From Chara braunii (taxonomy: Eukaryota; Streptophyta; Charophyceae; Charales; Characeae), in contig BFEA01000055.1 in the NCBI GenBank assembly GCA_003427395.1, forward strand, positions 1,727,374-1,753,547: a stretch of 26,174 bases of DNA, in the 5' to 3' direction. A program made the translations under genes and the position numbers. The notes beneath the pieces were generated by a model that searched no databases, had not been told where the DNA came from, and saw only the letters and a list, made by a program, of their open reading frames with translations. The first letter of the stretch is position 1. The number at the start of each line of letters is the position of its first letter. Of this stretch, positions 18,313 through 26,174 are shown piece by piece.

Positions 18313-18832
18313 CAGTGTTCAATAATATGTTGTGTGGTGTTATCTCGGACGATATGTCGAGAGTCAGCGACAACCCGTATCGGTGTTTTGTGTCCAATAG
18401 AGTGTTAAGCGTCTGTCATTTACGAGCAAGTTATTGTATTGGACACGATCATTGCCAAGGTCAACCAATGTTTGTATCTGGTCTTCAATCGAGTGGTTAT
18501 TGTCCCCAACCCATCCGTTAGTGTAATGCAATCGTGAGCCCATCACAGTTCGCGATCAACGTGCATGCATGGAGGACCCAAAGTCTAATATTTAATGACA
18601 TGTTGTGTAGTGTTGTCTCAGACGACATGTTGAGAGGTAGTGACAACCCATGTCAGTGTCTGGTGTTCAATAAAGTGTCGAGTGCCTGTCATTTATGGGC
18701 AAGTTATCGTGTTGGACACGATCATTGTTGAGGACAACCCATGTCAGTGTCTGGTTTTCAAACGAGTGTTGACCTCCCCCACACCATCCATCAGTGATGT
18801 GCAAGCGTGAGTCCATTATAGTCCACGATCGA
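18313..18832 (+). repeat. ~273-bp tandem repeat, two clear copies
   Basis: 18313-18559 and 18587-18832 align at 273-bp offset. Shared words in order are TGTTGTGT(G/A)GTGTT, GTGTC(C/T/G)...CAAT, CTGTCATTTA, GGACACGATCATTG, CCATCC, then a CAA(T/G)CGTGAG...CGATC end. Related fragments extend the array on both sides: the word ACCTTCT(A/G)TATG(T/C)GCCAAA occurs at 17231, 17796 and 18835, with a variant near 18119. This gives a higher-order mixture of ~270-720-bp units over about 17.2-19.1 kb. Confidence 0.7.
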
Positions 18833-19208
18833 CGACCTTCTATATGTGCCAAACAATCGGTCGTACTTGCCTCGGATGACCAAAAGTACTATTGTAAAAC
18901 CAAACAGCAACTTGTCCGGACAGACGCTTTCCGAGGTAACGGTTGTTGCTGAGAGCGTCTGCCGAAGAGTGCCCGCCGTACAAAGTGTCTGCTGAAGTTG
19001 GAGAATGTCTGCCGTCGTTATTTGATGATACGGTTTTGGACTCGACAACAACGCATGATAGTGTTTGGTGTCCAATAAAATTCTAACTCTTAGTCATTCA
19101 CGTGTATCGGTTATTGACGAGTATGTTGTCGTGCTGGACACGATCACCGTTGCCACTTTAAACAAAGTTCATTAATCACGGTTGGCACAATGACGAATTG
19201 CAAGTTGT

Positions 19209-19562
19209 ATGAATAGGAATAAGAACTTAAGTGACGTTGTCGTGTATACGTCCAGGAACGAGTTCGAATTGGTTAGAAAAAGGATAAGTTTAGGTCAGAT
19301 AGAAGTCGATGGGAAATTCGATATATTGGTCGACGAACAGATGAACGATGTCGTAACATGGCTCGAGGTTGAAACAAAAGTGGCCTCTATATGGGATGCT
19401 ATAGGCAGTTGTTTCTGCGGGAATGTCGGCTTCATATGCATGAAATATATTTTTGTGTTTGCGGATAAGGCAACCGCCAAGGAACCACAATATCTGACAT
19501 TCGGATCGACAATTAGAACGTTAAATTGTTTCCGTAATTTGAAGGGTCGTAAACTCCGGTAG
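19209..19562 (+). CDS. Unidentified 117-codon ORF
   Basis: An open frame with a mixed composition, including ELVRKRISLGQIEVDGKFD and a Cys-containing SCFCGNVGF. I recognise no domain, signal peptide or membrane segment of note. It sits in a repeat array, next to diverged repeats on both sides, with no visible promoter, splice sites or poly(A) signal that I can support. It may be a fragment of a decayed element or chance. Confidence 0.2.
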   Translation: MNRNKNLSDVVVYTSRNEFELVRKRISLGQIEVDGKFDILVDEQMNDVVTWLEVETKVASIWDAIGSCFCGNVGFICMKYIFVFADKATAKEPQYLTFGSTIRTLNCFRNLKGRKLR

Positions 19563-19732
19563 ATTCTCATGCAGAGTTTGCCGATTTTGTGGTGTTCATC
19601 AATACCTTCAATCAGACTATAAGTTTTTTTATCCGGTTAGTCGTCCTGTGCTTCCCGTGTTGTGATTTTCAAGATAATCTGTTTTCCAGTTCAATCGGTC
19701 AAGTTGCAGTTCCCTATATTTCTAGTTTCATG

Positions 19733-20342
19733 GACGTAATATCGTTATCGCGCTTTATGTACTTCGGACTAGTTCATCTTCACATGGTGCACTGTGCATA
19801 AAAAACATTGTAAATAACTTACGATTTTCAAATATTTTTGAACCACGCATGATGTTGCCAATGATGTGTGCCTTCATGCTATAAATGTGATTTCGTCAAT
19901 CACGTCAAACAAGAAATGTAGACGGTGATCCGATGAGTCTCTATGCTTGGGATGCCCACTTCTCTATATCATGCAGTTGTGGTGGTTGTCGAATCCAACA
20001 CGATGATTGTGTTGGATGTGACAACCTCGATGGTCTGCTGGGGTGTTATCGTATTCGACACGACAACGCCCGAGGCTTTGTGCTATCCACATGTGGGCTT
20101 ACAATGTGGAGGAACTCACCGGACTTGGTGAACGCAATATTATTACCGCGCTTAAAGTTCTTCGGAATGATTTATCTGTACATGTTGCGTTGTTGATAGA
20201 ATCAGCCTAAAATCACCGGTGTTCATCTCATATGTTTTGATTACCGAAGTTACGACTTGTGTTGTCAATGACGTGTTTCAGCATGCTCTAAATGTTGCAT
20301 TTCCCAACAACCGTGTCGAACGAGAAATGTGCACGCTCCACT
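19733..20342 (+). repeat. Direct repeat pair, ~395-bp spacing
   Basis: 19733-19935 and 20129-20342 share the same order of words: AAT(A/)TCGTTA/TATTACCGCGCTT, then (T/A)CTTCGGA, ATCTTCACATG/ATCTGTACATG, a TTACGA word, a TGCCAATGATGTG/TGTCAATGACGTG word, CATGCT(A/C)TAAATGT, and AACAAGAAATGTAGACG/GAACGAGAAATGTGCACG. Identity is moderate. The interval between carries two of the palindromic motifs. Confidence 0.6.
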
Positions 20343-20870
20343 TGAAATCAACCTTGTCGAACATGAAAAGTGAACGTAACACTTGAACGCTGCTCGCATT
20401 ATTTAAACTCCTAAAATCCGCTACTCGGGATGGTATGTTTGAAACTTCTCCTCTTCCAGAAAAACATAACAACAAAACCAAAACCATCTCTACGAAGCTA
20501 ACATGTTATCCTCTTGCACTCTACACGACTGCATGAAGGGGCATCGTCAATTGATACCATTGAAATAATGATCAAGATTGGTATCCTGTCTATAATGGAA
20601 GCCCTGCTTCACGACGATCGTGTTCGACACGACCACCACAATCGTCTTGGCGGGATGTACTTGTGTTGGACAAGACAACCAGTGTTGTCCTCCACGAATG
20701 TCGTCATGTTGGACACGACAACCATTGCATTCTTTGCAGGAAGGTGCCACCCAGTAGGGTCTTCTTGGCCCTGTACTTCACTTGCCGCCTTGCATATGTC
20801 CCGTGTCAATGAAGATGATGTTGTCTCTGCATGTGTCCTGAGTCCGACACGTCGACGAGGGATTCGTCAT

Positions 20871-20982
20871 GTCGAATACGATGATGCTTCTTATGAGGCT
20901 GTTGTCGTGTTCGACACAACAACTCCGGAGGGTAGGTGGGTACAACCGTCCCTCCCAAGAAGCATCGTCGTGACACGCGACC
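20871..20982. repeat. Foldback (hairpin) module 1
   Basis: The left arm GATGATGCTTCTTATGAG is mirrored by AAGAAGCATCGTCGTG on the right. The inner arms GGAGGG and CCCTCC (about 20936-20959) are also complementary. The ends carry the array's GTCGAATACGA/ACACGCGAC motif. It is related to the cleaner module at 21019-21144 and diverged from it. Confidence 0.55.
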
Positions 20983-21018
20983 ATCAGAAACACCACAACA
21001 CGTCGAGGGAGTCATCGT

Positions 21019-21144
21019 GTCGAACACGACGATGCTTCTTACGAGGTTCAACTTGACAACCCCGGAGGGCGGGTGGTTACCACCGCCTGGGGTTATCGTG
21101 TTGAACATGATAACACTCTCCTAAGAAGCGTCGTCATGTTCGAC
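21019..21144. repeat. Foldback (hairpin) module 2, 126 bp
   Basis: The left end GTCGAACACGACGATGCTTC matches the reverse complement of the right end, GTCGAACATGACGACGCTTC, with 2 mismatches in 23 (ending TTA in both). Inside, GGTTCAAC...GACAACCCC and GGCGGGTGGT pair with ACCACCGCC, TGGGGTTATCGTG and TTGAAC. Apart from a ~16-bp bulge on the right arm, almost the whole module folds on itself around GGTTACC. Its ends coincide with two of the array palindromes. A transcript would form a long hairpin of small-RNA-precursor type, but no transcription evidence can be seen here. Confidence 0.75.
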
Positions 21145-21730
21145 GTGACGAATTCCTCGGCTCATGTGCCAGAGGCTGGCGGGAGGGGATTTATCAAACA
21201 CGACAATGTTGGGATAACAGTGTTTGAGACATGTCGCTTTTCACAAATTCCATGAAACCCCTGACCACCACGTCCTTCCTCTGTCGTCCTGCATATGCCC
21301 ATCGCATTCAATACGATCTGTGGGTTCTCTTGTTGGACACGACGACTCAATACGTTTGTGGTCTGCAGGTAGCGAGGACGAAGGCCCGTCCCCTCTTCGA
21401 GGGCATTTGTCATTTAATTACACTTGCGACATTGGTCGGTTTTTGTCAGGCATCTTGACAAATCTTTGCTAAAAGGGGACTCTGCAAAATGGATACTACC
21501 GAGAAACAATAAGGAAAACAGCCAAGGACCCAAAGTTTTGTGAGTGTCGATCACTCGCCCAAAAGGTCGAAAGGAATCCTGGTCGGTGGGGTTGAGAAAG
21601 AGGAGATGCCTGGGTGTTAGGCAACTGTGCTGCGCCGGACCTCAAGCTCTGCGATTAGACGCTTGTGCAGCGTGGTACACCTCTTTCAGGTTCAATGAGT
21701 CGCTTAGGGGATCTGATTTAGACAAGGGGG

Positions 21731-22255
21731 GTGGCATTGCCTGCCCTGACAACAGGGTGTGGTCAAGGGTCAAGTAGCCGTCGGGAAAGCTCTACACAAG
21801 AGACACCAGGGCATGTAGGCTGCGCTGAGAAGTCTGTCCATGAGCGATCCGAGGCCATGTCCATCGTCGACTACAAAGATAAATTCTGGATGTTGGACTG
21901 GGTAGGCGATGTTTGGGAGACCTGTAGTGGTCTGCTTCTCTATGTCGTCATACAAGAACACATCAAACCGATAGGCATTATACCGTTTTGGTCAGGTAAG
22001 CGTTGTTCGGTTGCCACTTTCGAGATGACTATGCTCATGAACAGCAAAGGCGAGAGAGTTCCAGATGTTAGACATGTTCTCGTGAAGTGGAGCAAACATG
22101 AAGGATACGGTAAATCCCTCGTAGATCTCTTAAATCTGGATGTCAGTCAACGAGTGAGACTACCTGATCTCGTTCATTTCTTGACCTCTTTGATGCTAAC
22201 AAGATTCCAGGTCAGGAGGCCGTGGCACATAAGGATGACGCATGACTGGACCTAA
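21731..22255 (+). CDS. Unidentified 174-codon ORF running into a tandem repeat
   Basis: From about residue 42 the frame looks protein-like (YKDKFWMLDWVGDVWETCSG, then IKPIGIIPFWSGKRCSVATF, then GERVPDVRHVLVKWSKHEGY), with W and charged residues in a plausible mix. The first ~40 residues are Ser/Gly/Thr-rich and less convincing, and the internal Met at residue 43 could be the true start. The last ~8 codons enter the first unit of the 126-bp tandem repeat at 22234, so the natural end has probably been replaced. I do not recognise the family. It may be a fragment of a transposon protein or of a host gene, or it may be chance. Confidence 0.3.
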   Translation: MALPALTTGCGQGSSSRRESSTQETPGHVGCAEKSVHERSEAMSIVDYKDKFWMLDWVGDVWETCSGLLLYVVIQEHIKPIGIIPFWSGKRCSVATFEMTMLMNSKGERVPDVRHVLVKWSKHEGYGKSLVDLLNLDVSQRVRLPDLVHFLTSLMLTRFQVRRPWHIRMTHDWT

Positions 22256-22505
22256 AAGTGTGATGTCAAGGGCTGCGCTAGGACAATCTTCCGGAGTGTC
22301 AGGAGCGATATCGATGCGCCCTACTGCAGGTGGCATATCGATTCGGTGGGTGGCATATCGATGACGCATGACTGAACCTAAAAGTGTGATGCCAAGGGCT
22401 GCGCTAGGACAATCTTCAGGAGTGTAGGGAGCGATATCGATGCGCCCTTCTGTAGCTGGCATATCGATTCGGTAGATGGCATATCGATGACGCATGACGA
22501 ATATG
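22234..22505. repeat. 126-bp tandem repeat, ~2.2 copies
   Basis: The unit starts GATGACGCATGACT at 22234, 22360 and 22486, exactly 126 bp apart. The first two full units are over 90% identical. Each unit holds a shorter internal pair, GGCATATCGAT, twice, plus ATCGATGCGCCC. Since 126 is a multiple of 3, a minus-strand frame (22196-22582) stays open and shows a 42-residue repeat containing MRHRYA.(Y/H)RIDMP. This may be coding or a by-product. Confidence 0.9.
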
Positions 22506-23286
22506 AAAGAGGAGGAACAACGTGCACACAGTCTTGGGGAACTTCGTGTCTTGTTGTGAAATATCCCAATGGGCACCCACAAATTTTCGGGATTCGGGAA
22601 ACCTGAAAGAAAAAGGAATTCCGGGCGCTCTCACTAAGACACTGTAAATCCTACTTAAAAATATAGCAGATGCAAGGAAAATTGCAGGAAACAGAGGAAG
22701 AGGATTATTCTTCGTGTCCCGATCTGTTGGGCCCCATCAAGGACAAGCCCTGCGAAGCCCACGAAGGCCAAGAATCACACCCCCATGTCGACGGAGACAA
22801 CCTGAACCCCGACATCACCATCCGCTGGGAATGCAATCGGGACCGGATATAGAACTGGAGTTGGACTAGATCAACCTGGTCACCAAAGACGAAGCATTCC
22901 AAAAGAAAAAAACGAACGGCACAGAATCTTGTCCATGCACATAAGCTGGTCCATCACACGCATCCATTGTTTAGCACCTCACTGCACTACCTCCCACTTC
23001 CATCGCCATGCCTGTTCCCACATGGAGGCCAAGTGTACACGCGTGGTGGAGATGCTCTACCCGCTGCCCTAGACCAAACCTGGTCTTCTACAGCTGTGTT
23101 GGTCTTCACCGGTCCACCATAGGTTGACCCATTCCAGTCCTCTTGTGCTAGGAACGACTTCTATAGAGCCACACTCACCCACCCTCATGCGGCACGAGGG
23201 CGAGGGTATCCTCACGGATGCGCATTGCGTGGAATGGCTTACCACCATAGACACATGGGTCATTCTCTCTTTGTGATCTCTGTACG

Positions 23287-23385
23287 CCAGTGGGACAAGC
23301 TTTCATAGACTGCCCACTCCCAGTGGGACAAGCTTTCATAGACTGCCCACGCCCAGTGGGACAAGCTTTCATAGACTGCCCACTC
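23287..23385. repeat. 33-bp tandem repeat, 3 copies
   Basis: The units start CCAGTGGGACAAGCTTTCAT at 23287, 23320 and 23353. They are nearly identical, the visible difference being CTCCC versus CGCCC at the joint. Thirty-three is a multiple of 3, so frames on the minus strand stay open (an 11-residue repeat around SMKACPTG or VYESLSHW). No independent support for a gene. Confidence 0.92.
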
Positions 23386-23791
23386 CCATCCGTTACTGGT
23401 ATAACTACATGGTCCATCCATCCTTCCTTCAAAAGATGAAACCACGGATGCCGCCAGCTAGAACAGGAGAACGACGTGCATGGCCTGATGCCAATCCGCT
23501 TCCTTTGAATTCCGAAACCCCAAAACGACCCCGAATTCTCTACAAATGACTTGACATTTCCCGAAGTAGAAAACCGCACAAAAAGACAAAACGCAAACAG
23601 GGGCCCTGGCCCACCTCTGGAGGCTCAGTTATAGTTTTACTCAAGTATTTTCTAACGTGGTCATTGGCGATGCCGCAAGATCTTGAGATCGGATGGCAGG
23701 GAACCCCCCATTCTCGAAACTGGCACTTCGCGTAGACCTCCAGGATAAAGCACAGCCTGGTTTGATGCGCAGAATACCCAAAATACGCATT

Positions 23792-23943
23792 GTCCCACTA
23801 GCAACGGGAATTGGATTAAGATCCTGAATCTGGGCGTGTTTTAGGCAGAGATGCAGAAAATGAGTTCAATCTCGATGCTCTGCACTTGTCCACAAACACA
23901 GTCAGATTCAGGCGTTCAATCCAATCCTCTTTGCTAGTGGGAC
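23792..23943. mobile_element. GGTCCCAC-family MITE, copy A (152 bp)
   Basis: The left end GTCCCACTAGCAACGGGAAT is matched by the reverse complement of the right end, GTCCCACTAGCAAAGAGGAT. The match continues through TGGATT.A...CCTGAATCTG, about 41 bp of terminal inverted repeat. The interior (TGTTTTAGGCAGAGATGCAG, TTCAATCTCGAT) is shared with copies B and C. It is non-coding. Confidence 0.8.
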
Positions 23944-24009
23944 CTCACCCCTAAAATGGGGGCACGGCTCCGGATAAAGCACAGCCTGGTTTGATGCGAA
24001 TGAAATCCA

Positions 24010-24167
24010 GACCCACTACAGTAGCAAGAAGGATAGGATCGAGCTCCTGAATCTGGACTTGTTTTATGAAGAGATTCAGACGAGCAGTTCAATCTCGATT
24101 CCCTGCACATCTCCATAACCTCGTCCAGATTCCGGCATTCGATCCGATCCTCTTTGCTAGTGGGACC
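24010..24167. mobile_element. GGTCCCAC-family MITE, copy B (~158 bp)
   Basis: Same structure as copy A. The left end is degraded (ACCCACTACAGTAGCAAG), the right end TTTGCTAGTGGGACC is intact, and the interior GATCGAGCTCCTGAATCTGG to TCCGATCC is shared. A longer right-flank match, CACGCCCCC, agrees with the extended family terminus GGGGCGTGGTCCCAC. Confidence 0.75.
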
Positions 24168-24290
24168 ACGCCCCCGCAAAGGTGTGTGCAGGCAACGCGG
24201 CAACAATCCCGCGGAAAACCCCAAGAACACAAAACAAAGCGAGAAAAAAAAAAACAAAGCAAAAAAGACATCCACGCCGCGCGGGGGGCA

Positions 24291-24377
24291 AGGTCCCACT
24301 TGCGCAAAATAGATGATTTCGGCCGTTGACCTTTGCTATCTGCTGTCAGTATCTCTTAATGCGTGCAAGTGGGACCT
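24291..24377. mobile_element. 87-bp GGTCCCAC-terminus mini-element, copy 1
   Basis: The ends AGGTCCCACTTGCGCA and TGCAAGTGGGACCT are inverted repeats. The core holds TTTCGGCCGTTGA and GTCAGTATCT. An identical-length copy (87 bp) lies at 25119-25205. Both are preceded by GGGGGCA and followed by AGC, so the true terminus may extend to GGGGC(A/T)AGGTCCCAC. It is too small to encode anything, and would depend on a transposase from elsewhere. Confidence 0.8.
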
Positions 24378-24533
24378 AGCGGGAAGTAGAGAGATCCAGA
24401 TCACTCCCAAACAAACAAAAAAAAAAAAATCCAGATCACGGCGGTCAGGATGGAGACGCCGCTCAGCGACAAAAAAGGGACCGAAAACGAGATGCGCGGT
24501 AGAACCGCCCGAAAATACCGCCCGCTACAAAAG

Positions 24534-24568
<35 letters not shown>

Positions 24569-25110
24569 GAATGTGTTAGGGTTTGCCGCGCTTAGAATAG
24601 ACGGGGACGCACTGGCTGCAGTTTCCAAAAACAAAAAAGAAGACAGGTGCAAAAAGGGAGTTCACGTGGCAATGAATCTGTACGTTTTTACGTCCAGATG
24701 CGGTCTAAGAAGGTCCACCCAGCTCCGACTATTTGTAGCGCGACTGGAGGGTATGACCTCAGGATCGTCGCATATCTTTCCGTTTTGGCGCCGCGCCGCA
24801 TGGCTCCCGCGCGAGGATGACACGCGTAAATTAAGTAAAAAAGGCCGAAAAAAAAATAAAGTAGAGGACGTTTGGGAACATTTCCATTTCCCCGCCAATG
24901 GGCCTCGCTCCACTACTCTCGCCAAGCACAAAGGACAAAAAAAAAAATATGTCGATGTATTTGTTTATTATTCTAGGGGAATATTCATCTTTGTTTTTGA
25001 CATTTGGAGACTGGTGCAGCGAGGCCCAAAAATGGCCGGCTGAGAAACCAGGATCTCGTTTCTCGTTTTGTTATATTGCTACCCTAGTTCTGATGAATAC
25101 TGTGAGTATC
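24378..25110. other. Interval with poly(A) runs, no supported gene
   Basis: It contains A-runs at about 24418-24430, 24532-24565 (interrupted once near 24537), 24849-24857 and 24937-24948. A 197-codon plus-strand frame (24450-25043) crosses the long A-run as poly-Lys, depends on its exact length and has no recognisable domain. I do not call a gene. Confidence 0.4.
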
Positions 25111-25118
25111 CGGGGGCA

Positions 25119-25205
25119 AGGTCCCACTTGCGCAAATAGGGAGATTTCGGCCGTTGATCTCCGCGATCTACGGTCAGTATCTTATAATTCGTGCAAGTGG
25201 GACCT
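25119..25205. mobile_element. 87-bp GGTCCCAC-terminus mini-element, copy 2
   Basis: Same length and ends as the copy at 24291-24377, with the core words TTTCGGCCGTTGA, CGATCTACGGTCAGTATCTT. It extends naturally to 25113-25211 if the outer GGGGC is part of the terminus. The next family member (copy C) begins in the same CCCCGGG, so the two are end to end. Confidence 0.82.
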
Positions 25206-25219
25206 AGCCCCGGGTGCGA

Positions 25220-25378
25220 GGTCCCAATCGCAAAAAGGAAAGTATAGGATCGAGCGCCTGAATCTGGATGTGTTTTAAGCAGAGATGCAGAAAAGCAGTT
25301 CAATCTCGATTTCCTGCATATTCATAACCCCGTCCAGATTCAGGCACATTCCATCCGATACTCTTTGCTAGTGGGACC
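25220..25378. mobile_element. GGTCCCAC-family MITE, copy C (159 bp)
   Basis: The left end GGTCCCAATCGCAAAAAGGA, then TAGGATCGAGCGCCTGAATC, mirrors the right end (reverse complement GGTCCCACTAGCAAAGAGTA, then TCGGATGGAATGTGCCTGAA). The interior TGTTTTAAGCAGAGATGCAG and CAGTTCAATCTCGATTTCCTG is shared with copies A and B. The right flank CACGCCCC agrees with the extended terminus. Confidence 0.82.
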
Positions 25379-25534
25379 ACGCCCCTCGGGGCAGCGGTGG
25401 CGGGGAGGGGCGTGAAAAGGCGGGGACGGGGGAATGGAGGGGGAGTGCCAGAGTGGTGTGGGCAGAGGCGGGAGTGGCGGGGCCACGAGAAATACCGTGG
25501 AACGGTGGAAATGCAAGGCGACCAGGAGTTTTGG

Positions 25535-25536
<2 letters not shown>

Positions 25537-25583
<47 letters not shown>
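25537..25583 (+). repeat. (GA)n microsatellite
   Basis: About 23 GA units, pure. It is preceded by GGGGG and sits in a G-rich segment. ORFs over it (Arg-Glu or Ser-Leu repeats) are compositional. Confidence 0.95.
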
Positions 25584-25585
<2 letters not shown>

Positions 25586-25932
25586 TTGAAGTAGGGACAT
25601 CTTTTATTTGTAATTTGTGGGGGGGAAAGGGAGAGAGGAAATGGAGGGCGGGATCGATCATCGGGATGTAAGACAGTCACAGTATCGGGGTGTGTTGCAT
25701 GTTGCATATAATCCGATGCTGCGTAACGCACGATTTGCTCTTCTGGGTGGCTGCACAGTCACTCCTGAACGAGCGCGCATGAAGGATTCCAGACTCGATT
25801 GGACAAGCTGCTGACATTTGCCATGTAGAGGAAGTGGATGGAGGGGATGTGAACGCTCTCCCTCAACAGTCCGTTGACAAGGGTTGAAAGGCGTAGTGTA
25901 AGTAGGCCCTGAAAGCTCGCCCCCACAAAGAG

Positions 25933-25980
<48 letters not shown>
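25933..25980 (+). repeat. (AC)n(AG)n compound microsatellite
   Basis: About 8 AC units followed directly by about 16 AG units. Confidence 0.95.
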
Positions 25981-25984
<4 letters not shown>

Positions 25985-26095
25985 TGTCCGTTCGCTGAGT
26001 AGAGGTCGATTTCATCCTCTGTTGCTATTTATCTCCTCAAAAACAGCACATTCAGCTGGGCCTTCGCCCGGGCATCGACGCCGATACTTGCAGGC

Positions 26096-26174
26096 GCATA
26101 CACACATCGTCACACACACACACACACATCGTCACACACACACACACATCGTCACACACACAGACACACACAAA
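26096..26174 (+). repeat. (CA)n microsatellite with regular ATCGT interruptions
   Basis: CA repeats broken three times by CATCGTCA (26104-26111, 26128-26135 and 26148-26155, approximate), giving a higher-order unit of about 20-24 bp. The tract continues to the window edge. Confidence 0.9.

Larger units (their letters stand above)
17100..21360. repeat. Palindrome-rich repeat array, TCGTGT...ACACGA motif
   Basis: At least 14 inverted-repeat motifs with arms close to (A/G)TCGTGT and ACACGA(C/T) around a 3-bp centre (TGG, TCG, CGA or TGA) occur at 17130, 18033, 18433, 18706, 19128, 20045, 20617, 20703, 20866, 20904, 21014, 21092 and 21132. A variant sits at 19993-20017 (ATCCAACAC...GTGTTGGAT), with partial ones near 20661 and 21330. 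The copy at 18033-18055 is a perfect palindrome with 10-bp arms (GTTATCGTGT). Most are flanked by GTTAT.../...ATAAC or ACAAC. They sit at conserved points within longer repeats. Because they are palindromic, reading either strand gives peptides such as VVFDTTTPE, so these ORFs are not evidence of genes. Confidence 0.8.
23743..24167 (+). repeat. Tandem duplication carrying GGTCCCAC-family elements A and B
   Basis: GGATAAAGCACAGCCTGGTT followed by TGATGCG occurs at 23743-23769 and 23972-23998, 229 bp apart. Each is followed by one inverted-repeat element of the same family (23792-23943 and 24010-24167). The flank and the element were therefore duplicated together and did not arise by two independent insertions. 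Confidence 0.75.

Noticed and set aside
17100-21360. Proteins with VVFDTTTPE-type repeats encoded in the array
   Set aside because: The peptide appears on both strands and in several frames because the underlying DNA motif is palindromic. No frame is consistently open across the array.
24450-25043. 197-codon plus-strand ORF, the longest in the window
   Set aside because: It crosses a ~34-bp A-rich run as poly-Lys, so the frame depends on an unreliable homopolymer length. It also starts next to repeat DNA and shows no recognisable domain.
25300-25731. 143-codon minus-strand ORF
   Set aside because: It reads through the (GA)n microsatellite and a MITE end. The Ser-Leu run is compositional.

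Overview
The window looks like repeat-dominated, gene-poor nuclear DNA of a eukaryote. It holds transposase remnants, a retrocopied U2 snRNA fragment with poly(A) and a target-site duplication, many inverted-repeat elements, minisatellites, microsatellites and long homopolymers. There are no tight runs of ORFs with ribosome binding sites. The U2 fragment has a stem-loop IIa sequence closer to what I recall of green-plant U2 than of animal U2, so a plant or green-algal relative is my best guess (low confidence). I see no intact protein-coding gene and no complete RNA gene.

Layout. 1-3.3 kb: diverged repeats, a U2 snRNA retropseudogene (785-887), inverted-repeat elements, and pure A26 and G29 tracts. 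3.6-5.15 kb: the C-terminal part of a PIF/Harbinger transposase (minus strand). A GC-rich minisatellite directly follows it, with unit lengths stepping 31/41/51 bp, and then a polypyrimidine tract. 5.4-9.8 kb: one small inverted-repeat element, then mostly unexplained low-copy-looking DNA with one short unidentified open segment (6326-6499). 9.8-16.3 kb: a clearly AT-richer block with three copies of a ~0.5 kb repeat, a local 128-bp tandem repeat and a 142-codon open stretch (minus strand) resembling the transposon-associated DUF7869 domain. Inside this block, 12547-12584 is a laboratory sequence: two Tn5/Nextera mosaic ends head to head, flanked by a 103-bp exact duplication, so the assembly is not trustworthy there. 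17.1-21.4 kb: a palindrome-rich array with more than a dozen copies of a TCGTGT...ACACGA motif, mixed with ~273-bp and ~395-bp repeats and two long hairpin modules. 21.5-23.4 kb: an unidentified 174-codon ORF running into a 126-bp tandem repeat, then a 33-bp x3 repeat. 23.7-25.4 kb: five small transposon-like elements sharing GGTCCCAC termini, two only 87 bp long. 25.5-26.17 kb: GA, AC/AG and CA microsatellites.

There is no sign of a working multi-gene system. The biology visible here is transposon decay and satellite formation. The strongest items are the U2 retropseudogene, the palindrome array with its hairpin modules, the quantised minisatellite next to the Harbinger remnant, the GGTCCCAC element family and the adapter artefact.
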